DNA of 64,000 bases, taken from Selaginella moellendorffii (Eukaryota; Streptophyta; Lycopodiopsida; Selaginellales; Selaginellaceae). The notes under the pieces are model-generated. The model saw nothing but the letters and a program-made list of their open reading frames with translations. It was not told where the DNA came from and did no database searches. The position numbers were made by a program, and so were the translations under genes. Below are positions 47,524 through 57,947 of the stretch, piece by piece; position 1 is the stretch's first letter, and each line of letters opens with the position of its first letter. The stretch lies in NCBI RefSeq assembly GCF_000143415.4, contig NW_003314296.1, positions 787,645 through 851,644 on the forward strand, given 5' to 3'.

Positions 47524-48281
47524 TGCCTCCCGGTAAACACCATCCTGTTTTAGTCTCTCTCTACCCAACTGGCAATGATGTGGCATGATTATATGGCACT
47601 TCTCTCTTTCCACTTCCAACTCTTTCTCTCTCTCTCTCTCTCTCTCGTGCTGCCACACAAAATTACTTCCAATCACTTTAACTTGGACAAAAGAGGGTTT
47701 TTTTCCTTTGCATCCAATGCCAACAAGTGTGTAACTATCAGGATTGGTGGACTTCGCCTCTTCTCTCGGGGGTTTTAGGTTCTGGAATGGAAATGCTGGT
47801 CGACCCAAGCCGCAGCAGCAGCAGCAGCTAGATTGGAACTCAGTGGTACTGTTAGCTCTAGCGTCATGGAATATAGGCATGCTCTTCATCTTTGCACAGC
47901 CTGGAGCTCTTTGAACTATTGCTACATAATCTTCTCCTGTTGGATCATCCTCAGTTTTATTTTTCCAATGAATGCCTTGCAAGCTTTTAAGCACACTCTT
48001 GAGGATCCACTGGAACTTCGCAGGTGGATGGGCGATGATCCTTGTTCAACTTTGTCGTCATGGAGAGGAATCAAATATGGTGGAGATAGCCATGCTGTTG
48101 TCTCGCTGTTCTCTCTCCATGAAGAACAAACAATGGAAAAAAATGTTTCCGAACTCTAGGACGCCAAAAGAAGTGCCGGTCAAAAGCCAAGAGAAACCAC
48201 AGTCGGACAGACAGAGAAGTGCCATGTAATCATGCCACATCATTGCCAGCTGGGTGGAGAGAGGGTGTTTAACGGGAGGCA
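47524..48281. repeat. Inverted-repeat unit (~758 bp) enclosing an LRR-receptor fragment
   Basis: The left arm (about 47524-47606) starts TGCCTCCCGGTAAACACC and contains CTGGCAATGATGTGGCATGA and TATGGCACTTCTCT. The right arm (about 48209-48281) is its reverse complement, with a 13-bp gap and a few changes. The two arms meet matching terminal TGCCTCCCG words. The interior includes a (CT)n tract at 47619-47646 and a truncated LRR N-terminal coding sequence. No target duplication was found. Confidence 0.65.
47866..48159 (+). pseudogene. LRR receptor N-terminal (LRRNT) fragment
   Basis: The open frame has a hydrophobic signal-like stretch (LNYCYIIFSCWIILSFIFP) followed by NALQAFKHTLEDPLELRRWM, GDDPCSTLSSWRGI and then AVVSL. 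The pattern A-L-x-x-F-K-x-x-L-x-D-P, W-x-G-x-D-P-C, W-x-G-I, V-V-S-L is the cap that starts plant LRR receptor-like kinases and proteins. No leucine-rich repeats, membrane span or kinase follow; the frame runs out within about 20 residues. It is therefore a gene fragment, possibly captured by the inverted-repeat unit. It is unlikely to be functional, although a short secreted product is not excluded. Confidence 0.6.
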
Positions 48282-49186
48282 TGGATATTTTGCACAGCCA
48301 ACACTTTTCTAAATGAAAGGACAAGTTTCTAAATGCAAGGATGAGCAGGCTCTAGAAGACGCAGAGACATTGCTTGCGCTTGACGCCACACGCTTGAAGA
48401 GTATTCACAGGAAAGTTATAGTCAATGTCACCATAATGTTGTGTGTATTCATATGCATCCAGGGCGTGTTCGTATAAGGAGCTCAACAAGCTCTACATAA
48501 ACGTGAGCAAAATTTTTGATTGGTGGAATTGCTGGGAGATAAGCCCCTCACATGCACCATACAAATTGGAGGTTGGCTTCTCTCTTTCTTCTCATTCTAG
48601 CATTTCTTCATCAATTTTCTCTTGATAGCAGGAAGATATAAGAGCCTCTTGGCTGTGGAGCTCCCGTTTGAGGAAGAAAAGAGAAAGAATGCCATGGCAT
48701 ACTCTCAAAACATCTCTCAAGCTCGTCAATCACAGTGTTTGGAAGCTGTCCTCTTCTTCTCGAATTTCTATTGCCAGCGGCAAGATCACCATATTAAGAT
48801 TCTATGTGGGCCCGCTTGGACCATGGCCTCGACGGGGACTCCCCACTCCCCTTCTCTACTCGTGGTTCTCTGGAATCCATGTTGCACCGGATCAAAATGT
48901 GACTCAATGTGATCGTGAGCAGTGCGCTCGTCATATGGGGTTGGATTCACGCTCCAAAGAAGGTTTGTCCAGCGTCGATCCCGACCTGATGATGTGGCAA
49001 ATAGGCTTCCACATGACGTGGAAACCGTGACAATCACAAATTGTTTACTATTTAAAACACTATAAAAAGAAAACATACTAGAATAAGGAATTAATAATAT
49101 TAATACCAACAAAATTCAAACAATGTTGTTTTTCTTAGCACTAAACTACTAAAGTTACCTTTTGTTTATAAACATATATAACACAT
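48282..49186. other. Intergenic region between inverted-repeat unit and gypsy element
   Basis: Open frames of up to 120 codons (48668-49030, +) show no recognisable family. Nothing else was identified. Confidence 0.4.
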
Positions 49187-49361
49187 TGTGAGTGCCTGGA
49201 ATATGGAAAGGGAATACAGAAATGTGCATATCAATTAGCCCAAAAACCCTAACTTATATACAGGAGCGAGTGGTCCAGATTGAAATCAATCCGACGGCTA
49301 CCAAAATCCCACTATGCTAATATTAGTATACGGCATCATAACCGTACACTTGGCCCTCACA
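49187..49361 (-). repeat. Gypsy 3' LTR (175 bp)
   Basis: This is the copy at the downstream end of the minus-strand element. It has TGTGAG/CTCACA termini and differs from the other LTR by five substitutions. Confidence 0.93.
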
Positions 49362-49377
49362 TCATCCCCTCCTCTCG
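49362..49377 (-). other. Polypurine tract of the gypsy element
   Basis: On the minus strand GAGAGGAGGGGATGA directly abuts the 3' LTR, as needed for plus-strand priming. Confidence 0.75.
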
Positions 49378-49393
49378 GGATAATGGAAGACCA

Positions 49394-52300
49394 TCAAGGT
49401 TCTCTTGAAGATGGGCTGGGATCCGGAGGAACGTCAGGAGGAGGTATTGGTGGATCTGTAGGTGGTATTAACTCCTCCTGATCCCTTTGTATGAAGCGTT
49501 TCAGCCGTTGCACATGCATAATCTCTGGAGGATCGGCCTGCTGAACGTCATGCCGAACCTTATAAACTTGTGGTCCAACTTGCCGCAACACTCGATACGG
49601 TCCTTTCCATTGCGCAAAAAGCCCCTTAGATAAACCACGTACCGTAAGATGGGGAAAACGGACTAACACCAAATCATCCACTTTGTACTCCGCAGGTGGA
49701 CGATGATGGGAGTTATAGCGCCGTTGTTGTCCCACTTGTACGCGGCCTAAGTGTTCGGCAGACTCTGCTCGGACAAGTGGAAGAATGCTTGTCAAATACT
49801 GATCCCATGATCTAGCATCGGCAGCTCGTGGCAATCGCAAAGGTAAACCCAGCTCCGTTGGTAAAATTGGATCATGACCATATAGGAGTTTATATGGTGA
49901 AACACCAACAGAACTCTGCACCCTTGTAACATATGCATACCGAAGAGACGGCAAATAACCATCCCAATCCGAATGCTGAAAGTTCACATACTTCGCAATC
50001 ATCCCTTTGAATGTCCGAACGAGCCGTTCCACCAGACCATCTGATTGCGGATGATAAACACTCGTGAAAGTGTGGCGTATCCCCAACCGAGACGTCAAAA
50101 CATGAAATGCCTCAGCCATAAATGCGGGACCATTATCCGAAAGAATCCGCTCTGGACAAGAATGCTGGAACACCACTCGATTGAGGAGGAAGTATCCAAC
50201 AGCAGTTGCAGAGGCACTAGCAAGAGCACCAACTTCCACCCAGCGAGTCAAGTAGTCAGAAGCAATAATAACATACTCATTGTCAGCAGTTGACCGTGGA
50301 AAAGGTCCCATAAGATCAAATGCCACTAACTTAAACGGACAGGAAACCGCAATTGACTCCAACCGTCCTTCCGTAGCACGAGGGGGAGTATTACGAGCTT
50401 GGCACCAAATGCAGCTACGCACATACCGAATAATATCACGTCGCATCTCCGGCCAATAGAAAGACTTGCGCAGCTTCTCGGTAACACGACGGTGTCCCAT
50501 ATGCCCACCTAGAACAGGAGAATCATGGTAGGCATGGAGAAACCGTGGAATAAACACCGAAGGCACCACAAGCCGTAAATGATTATCAGGATCCGTCCCC
50601 ACAAAATAAAGAAGGCCATCTTCAAGGCGATATTGAGAATGTAAATGCCGGAAAGGCAAGTCATTAGCAAGTGATGCAGGATTCTCAAACCCATCTCGAA
50701 GCCTTCGAATCCACGGCTCAATCTTTTGAGCCTCGCGAACCTCATCAAGAGAAGGTAGATCTTGCTCTGCGCCTTGTGGACACTGAACATCAAGGACAGC
50801 AACCGCCGACGGCACAGAATCCTCATCTAGAAAATCCACAGATGCTGGAACAACAGGTTCTTCAAAAACATGAGAAGTGAGTGGAGAAGGAAGAGGAGCT
50901 CGAGAAAGGGCATCAGCATCAGCCATAGAACTCCTTGGGCGATGAACAACATCGAAATCATATATCTCAAGTTTCAAAGCCCATCGAGCCGTACGACCAA
51001 CCAGGTTCTTCTGCTTCAATAATGAAGTAACAGCAGCATGGTCACCTTCAAGTAACGTCCGAGAACCATGTAGATATGCATGAAGTTTCTCGAAACCCCA
51101 AACTGCTGCTAAACACTCCTTCTCCGTCGTGGAGTAGTTCATCTCCGCTGGTTGTAATGTACGGCTTATGTATGCAATGGGGTGGCGCTAACCAAACACA
51201 CTCGAGCTCTCTTGCATCAACACACCTCCAAGACCAATGTCAGAAGCATCTACGCGCAAAATAAAAGGTCGAGTATAGTCAGGATATGCCAAAACCGGAG
51301 GAGTCGTCAATAGCTCCTTGAGATCCATGAACGCCCGCTCACAATCCGGAGACCAGATGAAAGATGACGTTGATGACTTCAGCAACGCTCGCAATGGTGT
51401 AGTGTGATCGGAAAGATGATCCACAAAACAACCGAGATACTGCATCTTACCCAAGAAGCGCTGCACATCATTCACACACTTCGGAGTAGGGAACTTTAGA
51501 ACAGCCACAAGTTTGTCAGGATCAACTTGCAAACCCTCACGAGAAATACGGTACCCAAGATAAGTTGTGTCCTTAGACCCAAACACGCACTTTGACCGCT
51601 TCAGCTTTAAACCAACGTCACGTAGCCGATCCAACACTTTACAAACATCACGAACGTGCTCCTCCCACGTCCCCTCCGAGTGGATCAAGACATCATCAAT
51701 GAAGTCAGCAGTCACTTCCAGCATATCGCAAAGAACCTCGTCCATCATCCGCTGGAAAGTTGCTGAAGCATTATTCAAACCAAACGGCATTACCAAGAAC
51801 TCGTACAAACCAAATGGTGTACAAAAAGCAGTCTTAGGAATATCTTCTTCGGCCATTGGTACTTGCCAATACCCAGAAGCAAGATCTAGCTTGGTGAACC
51901 AACGACTTTGCCCCAGACGATCTAAGAGATCAGCAGTGTGAGGAAGAGGATATACATTTGGGATCATCACTTCGTTTAACGGACGATAGTCGATGCAAAA
52001 CCGAATACTCCCATCAGGCTTCGTCACAAGATGAGGTTCACATGCCCAAGGACTCTGCGACTTCCGAATAACACCCTTCTCCAGCATTTCCTTGACGTTG
52101 GCTCGTAAAATCTTGATCTCCTTAGGTGACCGACGACGAACAGGAACCTTGATTGGACGAGCATCCCCAGTTGGAATCGGATGACGTGTGGCAATCTTGG
52201 CCCCAAACGATATGTCAAATTCAAAGAGATTAGAATACTCCGTCATGAGCCGGTCAACTGCTGCAACACAAAGATCGTCGGAGGGATCGGAAAAGGGAAA

Positions 52301-52993
52301 AGCAGAACAAGATGGAAACACAGAAGGAAAAAGTGGGGGAACAAAAGTAATGGAAGCAGAGGTAAAAGTAGAGGGACGAAGAGGTATGGAAGTGAGAGGA
52401 ATGGATGAAACATAAGGAAGGATGAGACAAGGGGGAGAAGCCTCAAAGTCACACTTGGCATGATTGCGCTGCAACCAATCCATACCAAGAATGAGTTCAA
52501 AAGCTTGACTCAGCACCACCCGCAACGACTGCAACTCAAGCTCGAGATCGCCCACACGCACAACCAGGTCCACCTCATCCCATGCACATGCATGTGTACG
52601 ACCGTTGCCATAAAGAATGAAAACTGGTTCTGCCGCACGACGCAAGTGTAGACGACAACGTGTGGTAATAGGTCGAGCAATAGAAGATAAACTCGAACCT
52701 GTATCAACCAACACGGAGAGAATAATAAGAGACCTCTTGTTATAAAAACGAGCTTGGAAAGTAAACACGGGATGAACCGGTGCCGAGTGAACCCCTTGAT
52801 GATACTCTCGAAAGAAAGATGGAGGGGTCACTGATTTATTTGCGCAAGGTCCCTCCATTACTCGCGCGACTCCTCGTTTCCCGGATGCATCTCGGTGTCC
52901 AGACCTTCCACTGCAGCAGCACCCACGGGACGTTGCTGACGCCAAGGTCTCCACCCAGGAAATGGAGGTCGCCAATCCGGAAAACGACGGCAA
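49394..52993 (-). pseudogene. Gypsy pol (protease, RT, RNase H, integrase) with one in-frame stop
   Basis: Reading from 52993, the protease has the active-site word VLVDTGSSLS. RT shows CIDYRPLNEV, LDLASGYWQV and a FIDDVL catalytic box (F-x-D-D variant of Y-x-D-D). RNase H starts LRVDASDIGLGGVL. A TAG at 51188-51190 then interrupts the frame between VFG and RHPIAYISR, after which it continues unbroken in the same frame. Integrase has an HHCC zinc site (HAYHDSP...GHMGH...C-x2-C) and D, D, E residues in VAFDLMGP, LSDNGPAF and GLVERLVRTF. The chain ends in a proline-rich tail. The frame lies two bases off gag, so expression would need a -1 shift. With the stop, the copy is probably non-autonomous. 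Confidence 0.9.
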
Positions 52994-53790
52994 CGCCGAT
53001 AAGTATGACCAACTTCATCACACGCCCAGCAGTGAACATCACGGCCACGACCACGTCCTCGCGCTTGTCCTTGGACTCGAGCAGCAACAACATCAACCTC
53101 CATTGGAACAGGACCATCACCCATAGGAAGTGGAGCGGAAGGACGTGCAGCGAGAAGTGGAAGAGGCGACGTCTCATAACGTTGTGCCAAGTGAAGAGCA
53201 TTGTCAAGAGTGGCAGGAGCAAGTGCATGCACAAGTCCGACAAAATCTTGACGAAGTGCTGGCCATAACATTCCTAGCTTGATCCGCTCCGACATATTTG
53301 GCTCCGCACGAAGTAAAAGACTTCGGAAACGAACGCCAAATTGCATCACCGACTCAGATGGCCCTTGGCGAAGACGATGCAATTGTTGGAAAGCATCATC
53401 ACAATCATCGGCATGTCCGAAGGCGCGTTTGAAGATGTCCGGGAGAACACTCCAATCCCCACGAGTGGCTGCGCTCAAACCATTGTACCACTGCAACGCC
53501 GTCCCTTGGAGACACGTGGGAAACTCACGCAAACGTCGAGCATCATCCCAAGAATGATATGTGGCAATTACCGTGAAGTGATTGAACCAATGGTACACAT
53601 CATCCCCAGGATTCCCGCGAAAGAACTCTGGCCGAACGCGAGGATTAGCACCAAGAGCAGGAGGAGTTGTACCACGTGCCGTGAACGCCGCCATCAACTG
53701 AGTTTGGTTGTTCAATTGCAAGCGCATAGCATCAAGCAATTGTACCAACTGCTGCTCTAGAGTTAAAGGAGGAGATTGCTGATCTGCCAT
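52858..53790 (-). CDS. Gypsy gag (capsid and zinc-knuckle nucleocapsid)
   Basis: This is a 310-aa open frame. It has a retrotrans_gag-like region (FRGNPGDDVYHWFNHF, GTALQWYNGL, QFGVRFRSLL, residues about 55-190) and a single CCHC knuckle (CWACDEVGHTYRRC, about residue 255). It packages element RNA into virus-like particles. It overlaps the pol frame by 136 bp in a different frame. The start is the first ATG after the 5' LTR and an A-rich leader. Confidence 0.88.
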   Translation of the reverse strand: MADQQSPPLTLEQQLVQLLDAMRLQLNNQTQLMAAFTARGTTPPALGANPRVRPEFFRGNPGDDVYHWFNHFTVIATYHSWDDARRLREFPTCLQGTALQWYNGLSAATRGDWSVLPDIFKRAFGHADDCDDAFQQLHRLRQGPSESVMQFGVRFRSLLLRAEPNMSERIKLGMLWPALRQDFVGLVHALAPATLDNALHLAQRYETSPLPLLAARPSAPLPMGDGPVPMEVDVVAARVQGQARGRGRGRDVHCWACDEVGHTYRRCRRFPDWRPPFPGWRPWRQQRPVGAAAVEGLDTEMHPGNEESRE

Positions 53791-54014
53791 GAAGATGAAC
53801 GAAAAAAAAAAAGCAAAAGAAGAGAGATGACAAAAAGCTAGAAGGAAATGGTAGATCTAGACAACGCAAAAAGCTAGATCTAAACCAAAAGAAAGAACAA
53901 AAGAAAGGAAATGGAAAAAGTTAGATCTAGACGATACAAAAGCTAGATCTAAACCAAAATCCCAAATCTAAGCACTCCTCAGGGACAATCAAAGGTGCCC
54001 CTCACCTCCACTAA

Positions 54015-54189
54015 TGTGAGTGCCTGGAATATGGAAAGGGAATACAGAAATGTGCATATCAATTAGCCCAAAAACCCTAGCTTATATACAGGAGCGAGTG
54101 GTCCAGATTGAAACCAATCCGACGGCTACCAAAATCCCACTACACTAATATTAGTATACGGCATCATAACCGTATACTTGGCCCTCACA
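54015..54189 (-). repeat. Gypsy 5' LTR (175 bp)
   Basis: This is the upstream LTR of the minus-strand element, starting TGTGAG and ending CTCACA in plus coordinates. It is flanked outward by ACAT. Confidence 0.93.
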
Positions 54190-54805
54190 ACATTAAGATT
54201 CATTTTTCTTAAGAAAACCTAATTATCACTAATTATTTTAGCTTCTTGAGAATATTCTCAATAAATGGTTGAAATTAAATCTTATAACGTAATCAATGGC
54301 TAACAAAGGTTTATGTGTTCTTCGTCTTGTGCTGGGGGTGTTGGTACACGAGAGTGAACGGCTGGTGTGCCGCAGGCGGGGCAGATTCAAACCCCAACAA
54401 GTGTCTTCGGGGTCTTCTGCCGGCAGTGGGTGTAAACATTTAAACGTTTTACTTCTTAACATTGTTTTTCTCACTATCCTATGGCAAGAACACCTTGCTA
54501 GCCACTTGATCTGTGACACCTCTAGAAAAGAACTCTTTGTTGGACGATTCTAGGAAAAATTTGCAGATAGAACATCAAATCCTTGCGGTCGCCCACCAAC
54601 AAGTTCTTCCTGACGGTCACGTAGTCCCAGTAGGCTCCAGCCTTCATACCTCCTGCTCAGGTACTTGGTCCCTTTGGTTTTATGCCTCCAGATGGGCGCT
54701 AGCAGACCCAGAAAAACATGTCTAGTCAAGGGCGTGCACAGCGTAGGATGAGTCGGGCAGGGATGCATCCAGAACACAATCAACCCCGCCTTCCCAAGAG
54801 CTTGG

Positions 54806-54844
54806 AGAAATCATCAAATGTGGCTTGGTGATTTGATGATTTCT
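54806..54844. repeat. Perfect 14-bp inverted repeat (hairpin)
   Basis: AGAAATCATCAAAT is followed by an 11-base loop and its exact reverse complement ATTTGATGATTTCT. A related word (GATGATTTCT) recurs at 54870-54880. Confidence 0.7.
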
Positions 54845-55448
54845 GGATCATCAGTGGCAGAAATGATCTGATGATTTCTCAGATCGAGAAGTGACCAGCA
54901 GACTATGGAGAGGTTACTTCTCATCATCATGCTCACTGTTGGGGGTAATTTTTGAGAAGCATAATGGAAAAGAACTCACAAGGAACTGAACCAAAAAAGT
55001 GAAAGGGATCACTTGGCTAATGTTTAATTGGGTCAGTAAACACACCTTTAAGACATCATCTTTTAAATTCTCAGAGCTGGCAATCCCGGTCTCTCATCGC
55101 ACGATCGTCATTTTCAATTCTTTCTTCTTTTCATGGGGGTCTTATAATTTGCTATCGGCAATGTGATTTACGTTAGCTACAACTCAACAAAGAAATGCTC
55201 ACTTCACCATAAGACATAGTTCAAGGATTATCATGATGAAGTTTTTACACAATATGTTCATGTATTTTTTATTTTTTTATTTTTGCATGGCATACAATAC
55301 ATTGAACTGCATTTCGTCGCTAGCTGTAAATGAATTGAAAATATTCTTTGTGTTCTAATTTTAAAAAATTAAGACTTTGTCATAATTAACAGCAAAAATA
55401 AACTTAAATTCCCAGCATTTGTTTTAGATTAGAAATTCTTGTTTCCAA

Positions 55449-55518
55449 CGGTGTAAAGGTCTTTGACATTCAGAGCTGGGTGGGACGGTGTGTAAAGGTT
55501 TTTGACATTCAGAGTTGG
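55449..55518. repeat. Tandem duplication just upstream of the carboxylesterase
   Basis: Two copies of a unit of about 35-38 bp contain GTAAAGGT(C/T)TTTGACATTC followed by AGAG(C/T)TGG. They lie 50-120 bp before the ATG, so they may duplicate part of the core promoter or leader. Confidence 0.7.
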
Positions 55519-55567
55519 AGAGGGATAGATCATTTGAAGCTGTTGTGTAGAAGAAAGGAAGAGAGCT

Positions 55568-56563
55568 ATGGCGCTACTCCACTGGATTAAGGCGTCTCTC
55601 CCGGGGCTTCCCATCGACAACAAGGATGATCCAAACTACGACGACTTTGCTGCCACCAGGCAGCCTTTGGAATCCATCCCAGCAATTCCTCACTTTGTAC
55701 AAGGTGTCGCGTCCAAGGACATTGTGATTGACGAGATTTCAGGCCTCTCGGCACGGATTTTCCTCCCGGAATGCGAGCACGATTCGAAGCTGCCAGTGTT
55801 CGTCTACTTCCACGGTGGCGGATTCCTGGTTTTCACACCAAAGTTCCAATTTTTCCACTATTTCTGCGAATCCATGGCGAGAAGTCTCAAAGCCCTGGTG
55901 GTCTCTGTGGATTACAGGCTCGCTCCCGAGCACCGGCTGCCGGCAGCGTACCAAGACGCCACTAGAACTCTGCAATGGCTCCAAGAACCACAGTGCTTGG
56001 GCGAGGATTGGATTCGCTCCCACGGCGATTTATCCCGTGTCTTCATCTCGGGCGATAGCGCTGGGGGAAACATCGCCCAACACTCGGCACTGGATTGGTT
56101 CTTCCGCCAGGAGCTCAAGAACGTCGAGGAAACGAAAAATCCCACGATCAAAGTCGTGGGAGTCGTCCTCGTCCAGCCTTTCTACGGCGGCATGGATCGC
56201 AAGGACTCGGAGGTGGAGTTTGCCAACGGCGAGATCCTCACCATGGAGAGCTCGGATCTCTGCTGGAAGCTCGCGCTCCCAATTGGGGCCGATCGCGATC
56301 ATCCTTTTTGCAACCAGCCCAAGTTCCTGGATGAACATCGAGTTCCGGCAGAGATGGCGCCAATTTTCATGGCGATTGGGCGCAAGGATTGTTTGTACGC
56401 GAGGCAAGTAGAGGTCGCACGACGTCTACAGGGGGCAAACAAGCACGTCCAGGTCGTGGAATACGAGGATGCCGCCCATGCGTTCTACTTGGGGCCTCCA
56501 TCGCCGGCGTTGGATCGGTTCTTCGATGACTTATCTGGGTTTGTGACAATGTGTTGCAAGTGA
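55568..56563 (+). CDS. CXE-type carboxylesterase (alpha/beta hydrolase fold 3)
   Basis: This is an intronless 331-aa protein of the plant CXE/GID1-like family. The oxyanion-hole motif H82-G-G-G lies in VYFHGGGF. The nucleophile Ser164 is in SGDSAGGN, acid Asp274 in IGRKDCL and base His304 in DAAHAF. All catalytic residues are present, so it should be an active esterase. It is not a gibberellin receptor, because GID1 lacks the catalytic His. Substrate is unknown; family members hydrolyse hormone esters, xenobiotics or strigolactone-like esters. There is no signal peptide, so it is probably cytosolic. High GC relative to its flanks fits an expressed gene. Antisense frames are shadows. Confidence 0.93.
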   Translation: MALLHWIKASLPGLPIDNKDDPNYDDFAATRQPLESIPAIPHFVQGVASKDIVIDEISGLSARIFLPECEHDSKLPVFVYFHGGGFLVFTPKFQFFHYFCESMARSLKALVVSVDYRLAPEHRLPAAYQDATRTLQWLQEPQCLGEDWIRSHGDLSRVFISGDSAGGNIAQHSALDWFFRQELKNVEETKNPTIKVVGVVLVQPFYGGMDRKDSEVEFANGEILTMESSDLCWKLALPIGADRDHPFCNQPKFLDEHRVPAEMAPIFMAIGRKDCLYARQVEVARRLQGANKHVQVVEYEDAAHAFYLGPPSPALDRFFDDLSGFVTMCCK

Positions 56564-57159
56564 ATTTGTAACAGACTTTCTATATTTTAAATAAACAATC
56601 CATGGAACTTTCTCGATATTCAAATTTTAGAAGATGTTTTCATGCACGATGTCTTTGTAATCGTATTATTATAAGTATTGGATTAACTGTTTCAAGTCTG
56701 AACTGAATGGTGGCTGTCAAGATCGCCTCCTCCGGTCGCATGGCGCGGTCTAAACAATTGATAAATGTATGAATTATACCTTGCAGTAATTATGCTGCTA
56801 ATTAGATTTGTTGCTTGGTTGAATTCTTTGAATAAACAATTTAGACTTTCTCGACATGGTTCTTTTTTCCACGATGTTTAATGTGGTTTGAGCGGAAGTT
56901 CTTTTCCTAGAAGGTCTTGGGGTTCCATCTTGTGGGATCTACAAGAGCAATGCATGACAATGCCCTTGATTTATTTGCTACCATATAGTTATCCGTTAAG
57001 CAATGATTCCACATTGTATCAGCTAGAAACTAGATAATCACGAAACGAGAGTGTCCCTGGTTCATGATTTTCATTCAGACTGCTTCCATAATACAAAATG
57101 CTAAGAGCTTTGCCTTTCACGACTTACTTGATATTATCATTCGTGCCTTCATGGGGTTT
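56564..57159. other. Convergent intergenic region
   Basis: It holds the 3' flanks of the carboxylesterase and TFIIA-gamma genes. No coding signal is seen. Confidence 0.5.
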
Positions 57160-57947
57160 TCATGCTGGCCGGGCCAGGATCTTGGCGTCGCAGGCAACGA
57201 TTTTCACCCGATCCACATGCTGGACCTCGTTATCCGTCTTGAACGTCGCGTTCTCCAGCAAAAAGATCCAGATGTTGTCGCAAAACCTGTATGTGCGCAA
57301 GTGGCCCTGCCAAAGAAAAACAAGAGAACAAGGAAAACAAACATGAAAAAACCAAAAAACATGAAGAATTCGTGTTCACTCAAGCAATGCGAACGAAAGA
57401 AAAAAAAAAATCAGAGCCACAAGAAAAGCTTTCTCTGTGAAAAAATTATGGAGAAAAGAGGCTAATTTACAGACCTTGAAGGTCGTCTTAGCTCGCACTT
57501 TGCTCTGCAGTGCCTCACCCATCGACTGTAAGGATCCAAGGAGGAAAGGGAAAAAAAAAAAAAAAACCAATCGAGTTAGTAACGGGAACCAAAAACGAAG
57601 AACACGAAACGCTCAATCAAACCAAAAGAAAAGTTACAACTAAGCCAAAATTCCCAGTGAAAAACTCAATTCGATCAAGCAGCCAAGAAGAACACGAAAC
57701 GCTCACTCGATCAAAGCAAAAGAAAAGTTACAACTAACGAAAAAACAAGAGAAATCCCAATGGAAAACTGAGATCTCATCTCATTCCACAAAGAAAAAAA
57801 AAAGGAAGAGAAGCTTACTTTGTCGAACTGCATGAGCACACGCACGGCGAGAAGAGGAGGAATGCTGCCGTTCGTTACCATCTCGTCCAGAGCATCCGTG
57901 AGGCCTATGCCGATGGTGGATTTGCGATAGAGCTCCAAGCTGCCCAT
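57160..57947 (-). CDS. TFIIA-S: Transcription initiation factor IIA small (gamma) subunit
   Basis: Three exons (57819-57947, 57475-57525, 57160-57306) give 108 aa, the family length. TFIIA stabilises TBP on the TATA box in RNA polymerase II pre-initiation complexes. Typical segments are [52 protein letters not shown] and [14 protein letters not shown]. These cover the N-terminal four-helix part and the C-terminal beta-barrel part. Splice sites are GT-AG and phase-0 throughout. The gene is head-to-head with the MCTS1 homologue. Confidence 0.95.

Larger units (their letters stand above)
49187..54189 (-). mobile_element. Ty3/gypsy LTR retrotransposon, nearly intact
   Basis: The element is 5003 bp with two 175-bp LTRs (TGTGAG...CTCACA) that differ at only five positions, about 97% identity, so insertion was recent. 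ACAT on each side (49183-49186 and 54190-54193) is the target duplication. A polypurine tract precedes the 3' LTR. Gag and pol are both readable, with a single stop in pol and a frame change between gag and pol. The order PR-RT-RNase H-INT is that of Ty3/gypsy. No chromodomain is seen at the integrase C-terminus. Confidence 0.95.
54190..55567. other. Intergenic region, hairpin and short repeats only
   Basis: No gene is seen. A stretch near 54340-54440 has a tRNA-like B-box (GATTCAAACCCC) and may be a SINE relic. A perfect 14-bp hairpin lies at 54806-54844, and a 38-bp tandem duplication at 55449-55518. The last kilobase is AT-rich promoter-flank DNA of the carboxylesterase. Confidence 0.4.

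Noticed and set aside
54340-54440. tRNA-like B-box (GATTCAAACCCC), possible SINE or tRNA
   Set aside because: There is no cloverleaf, the A-box is weak, and no poly-A tail or target duplication could be seen. It is too weak to call.
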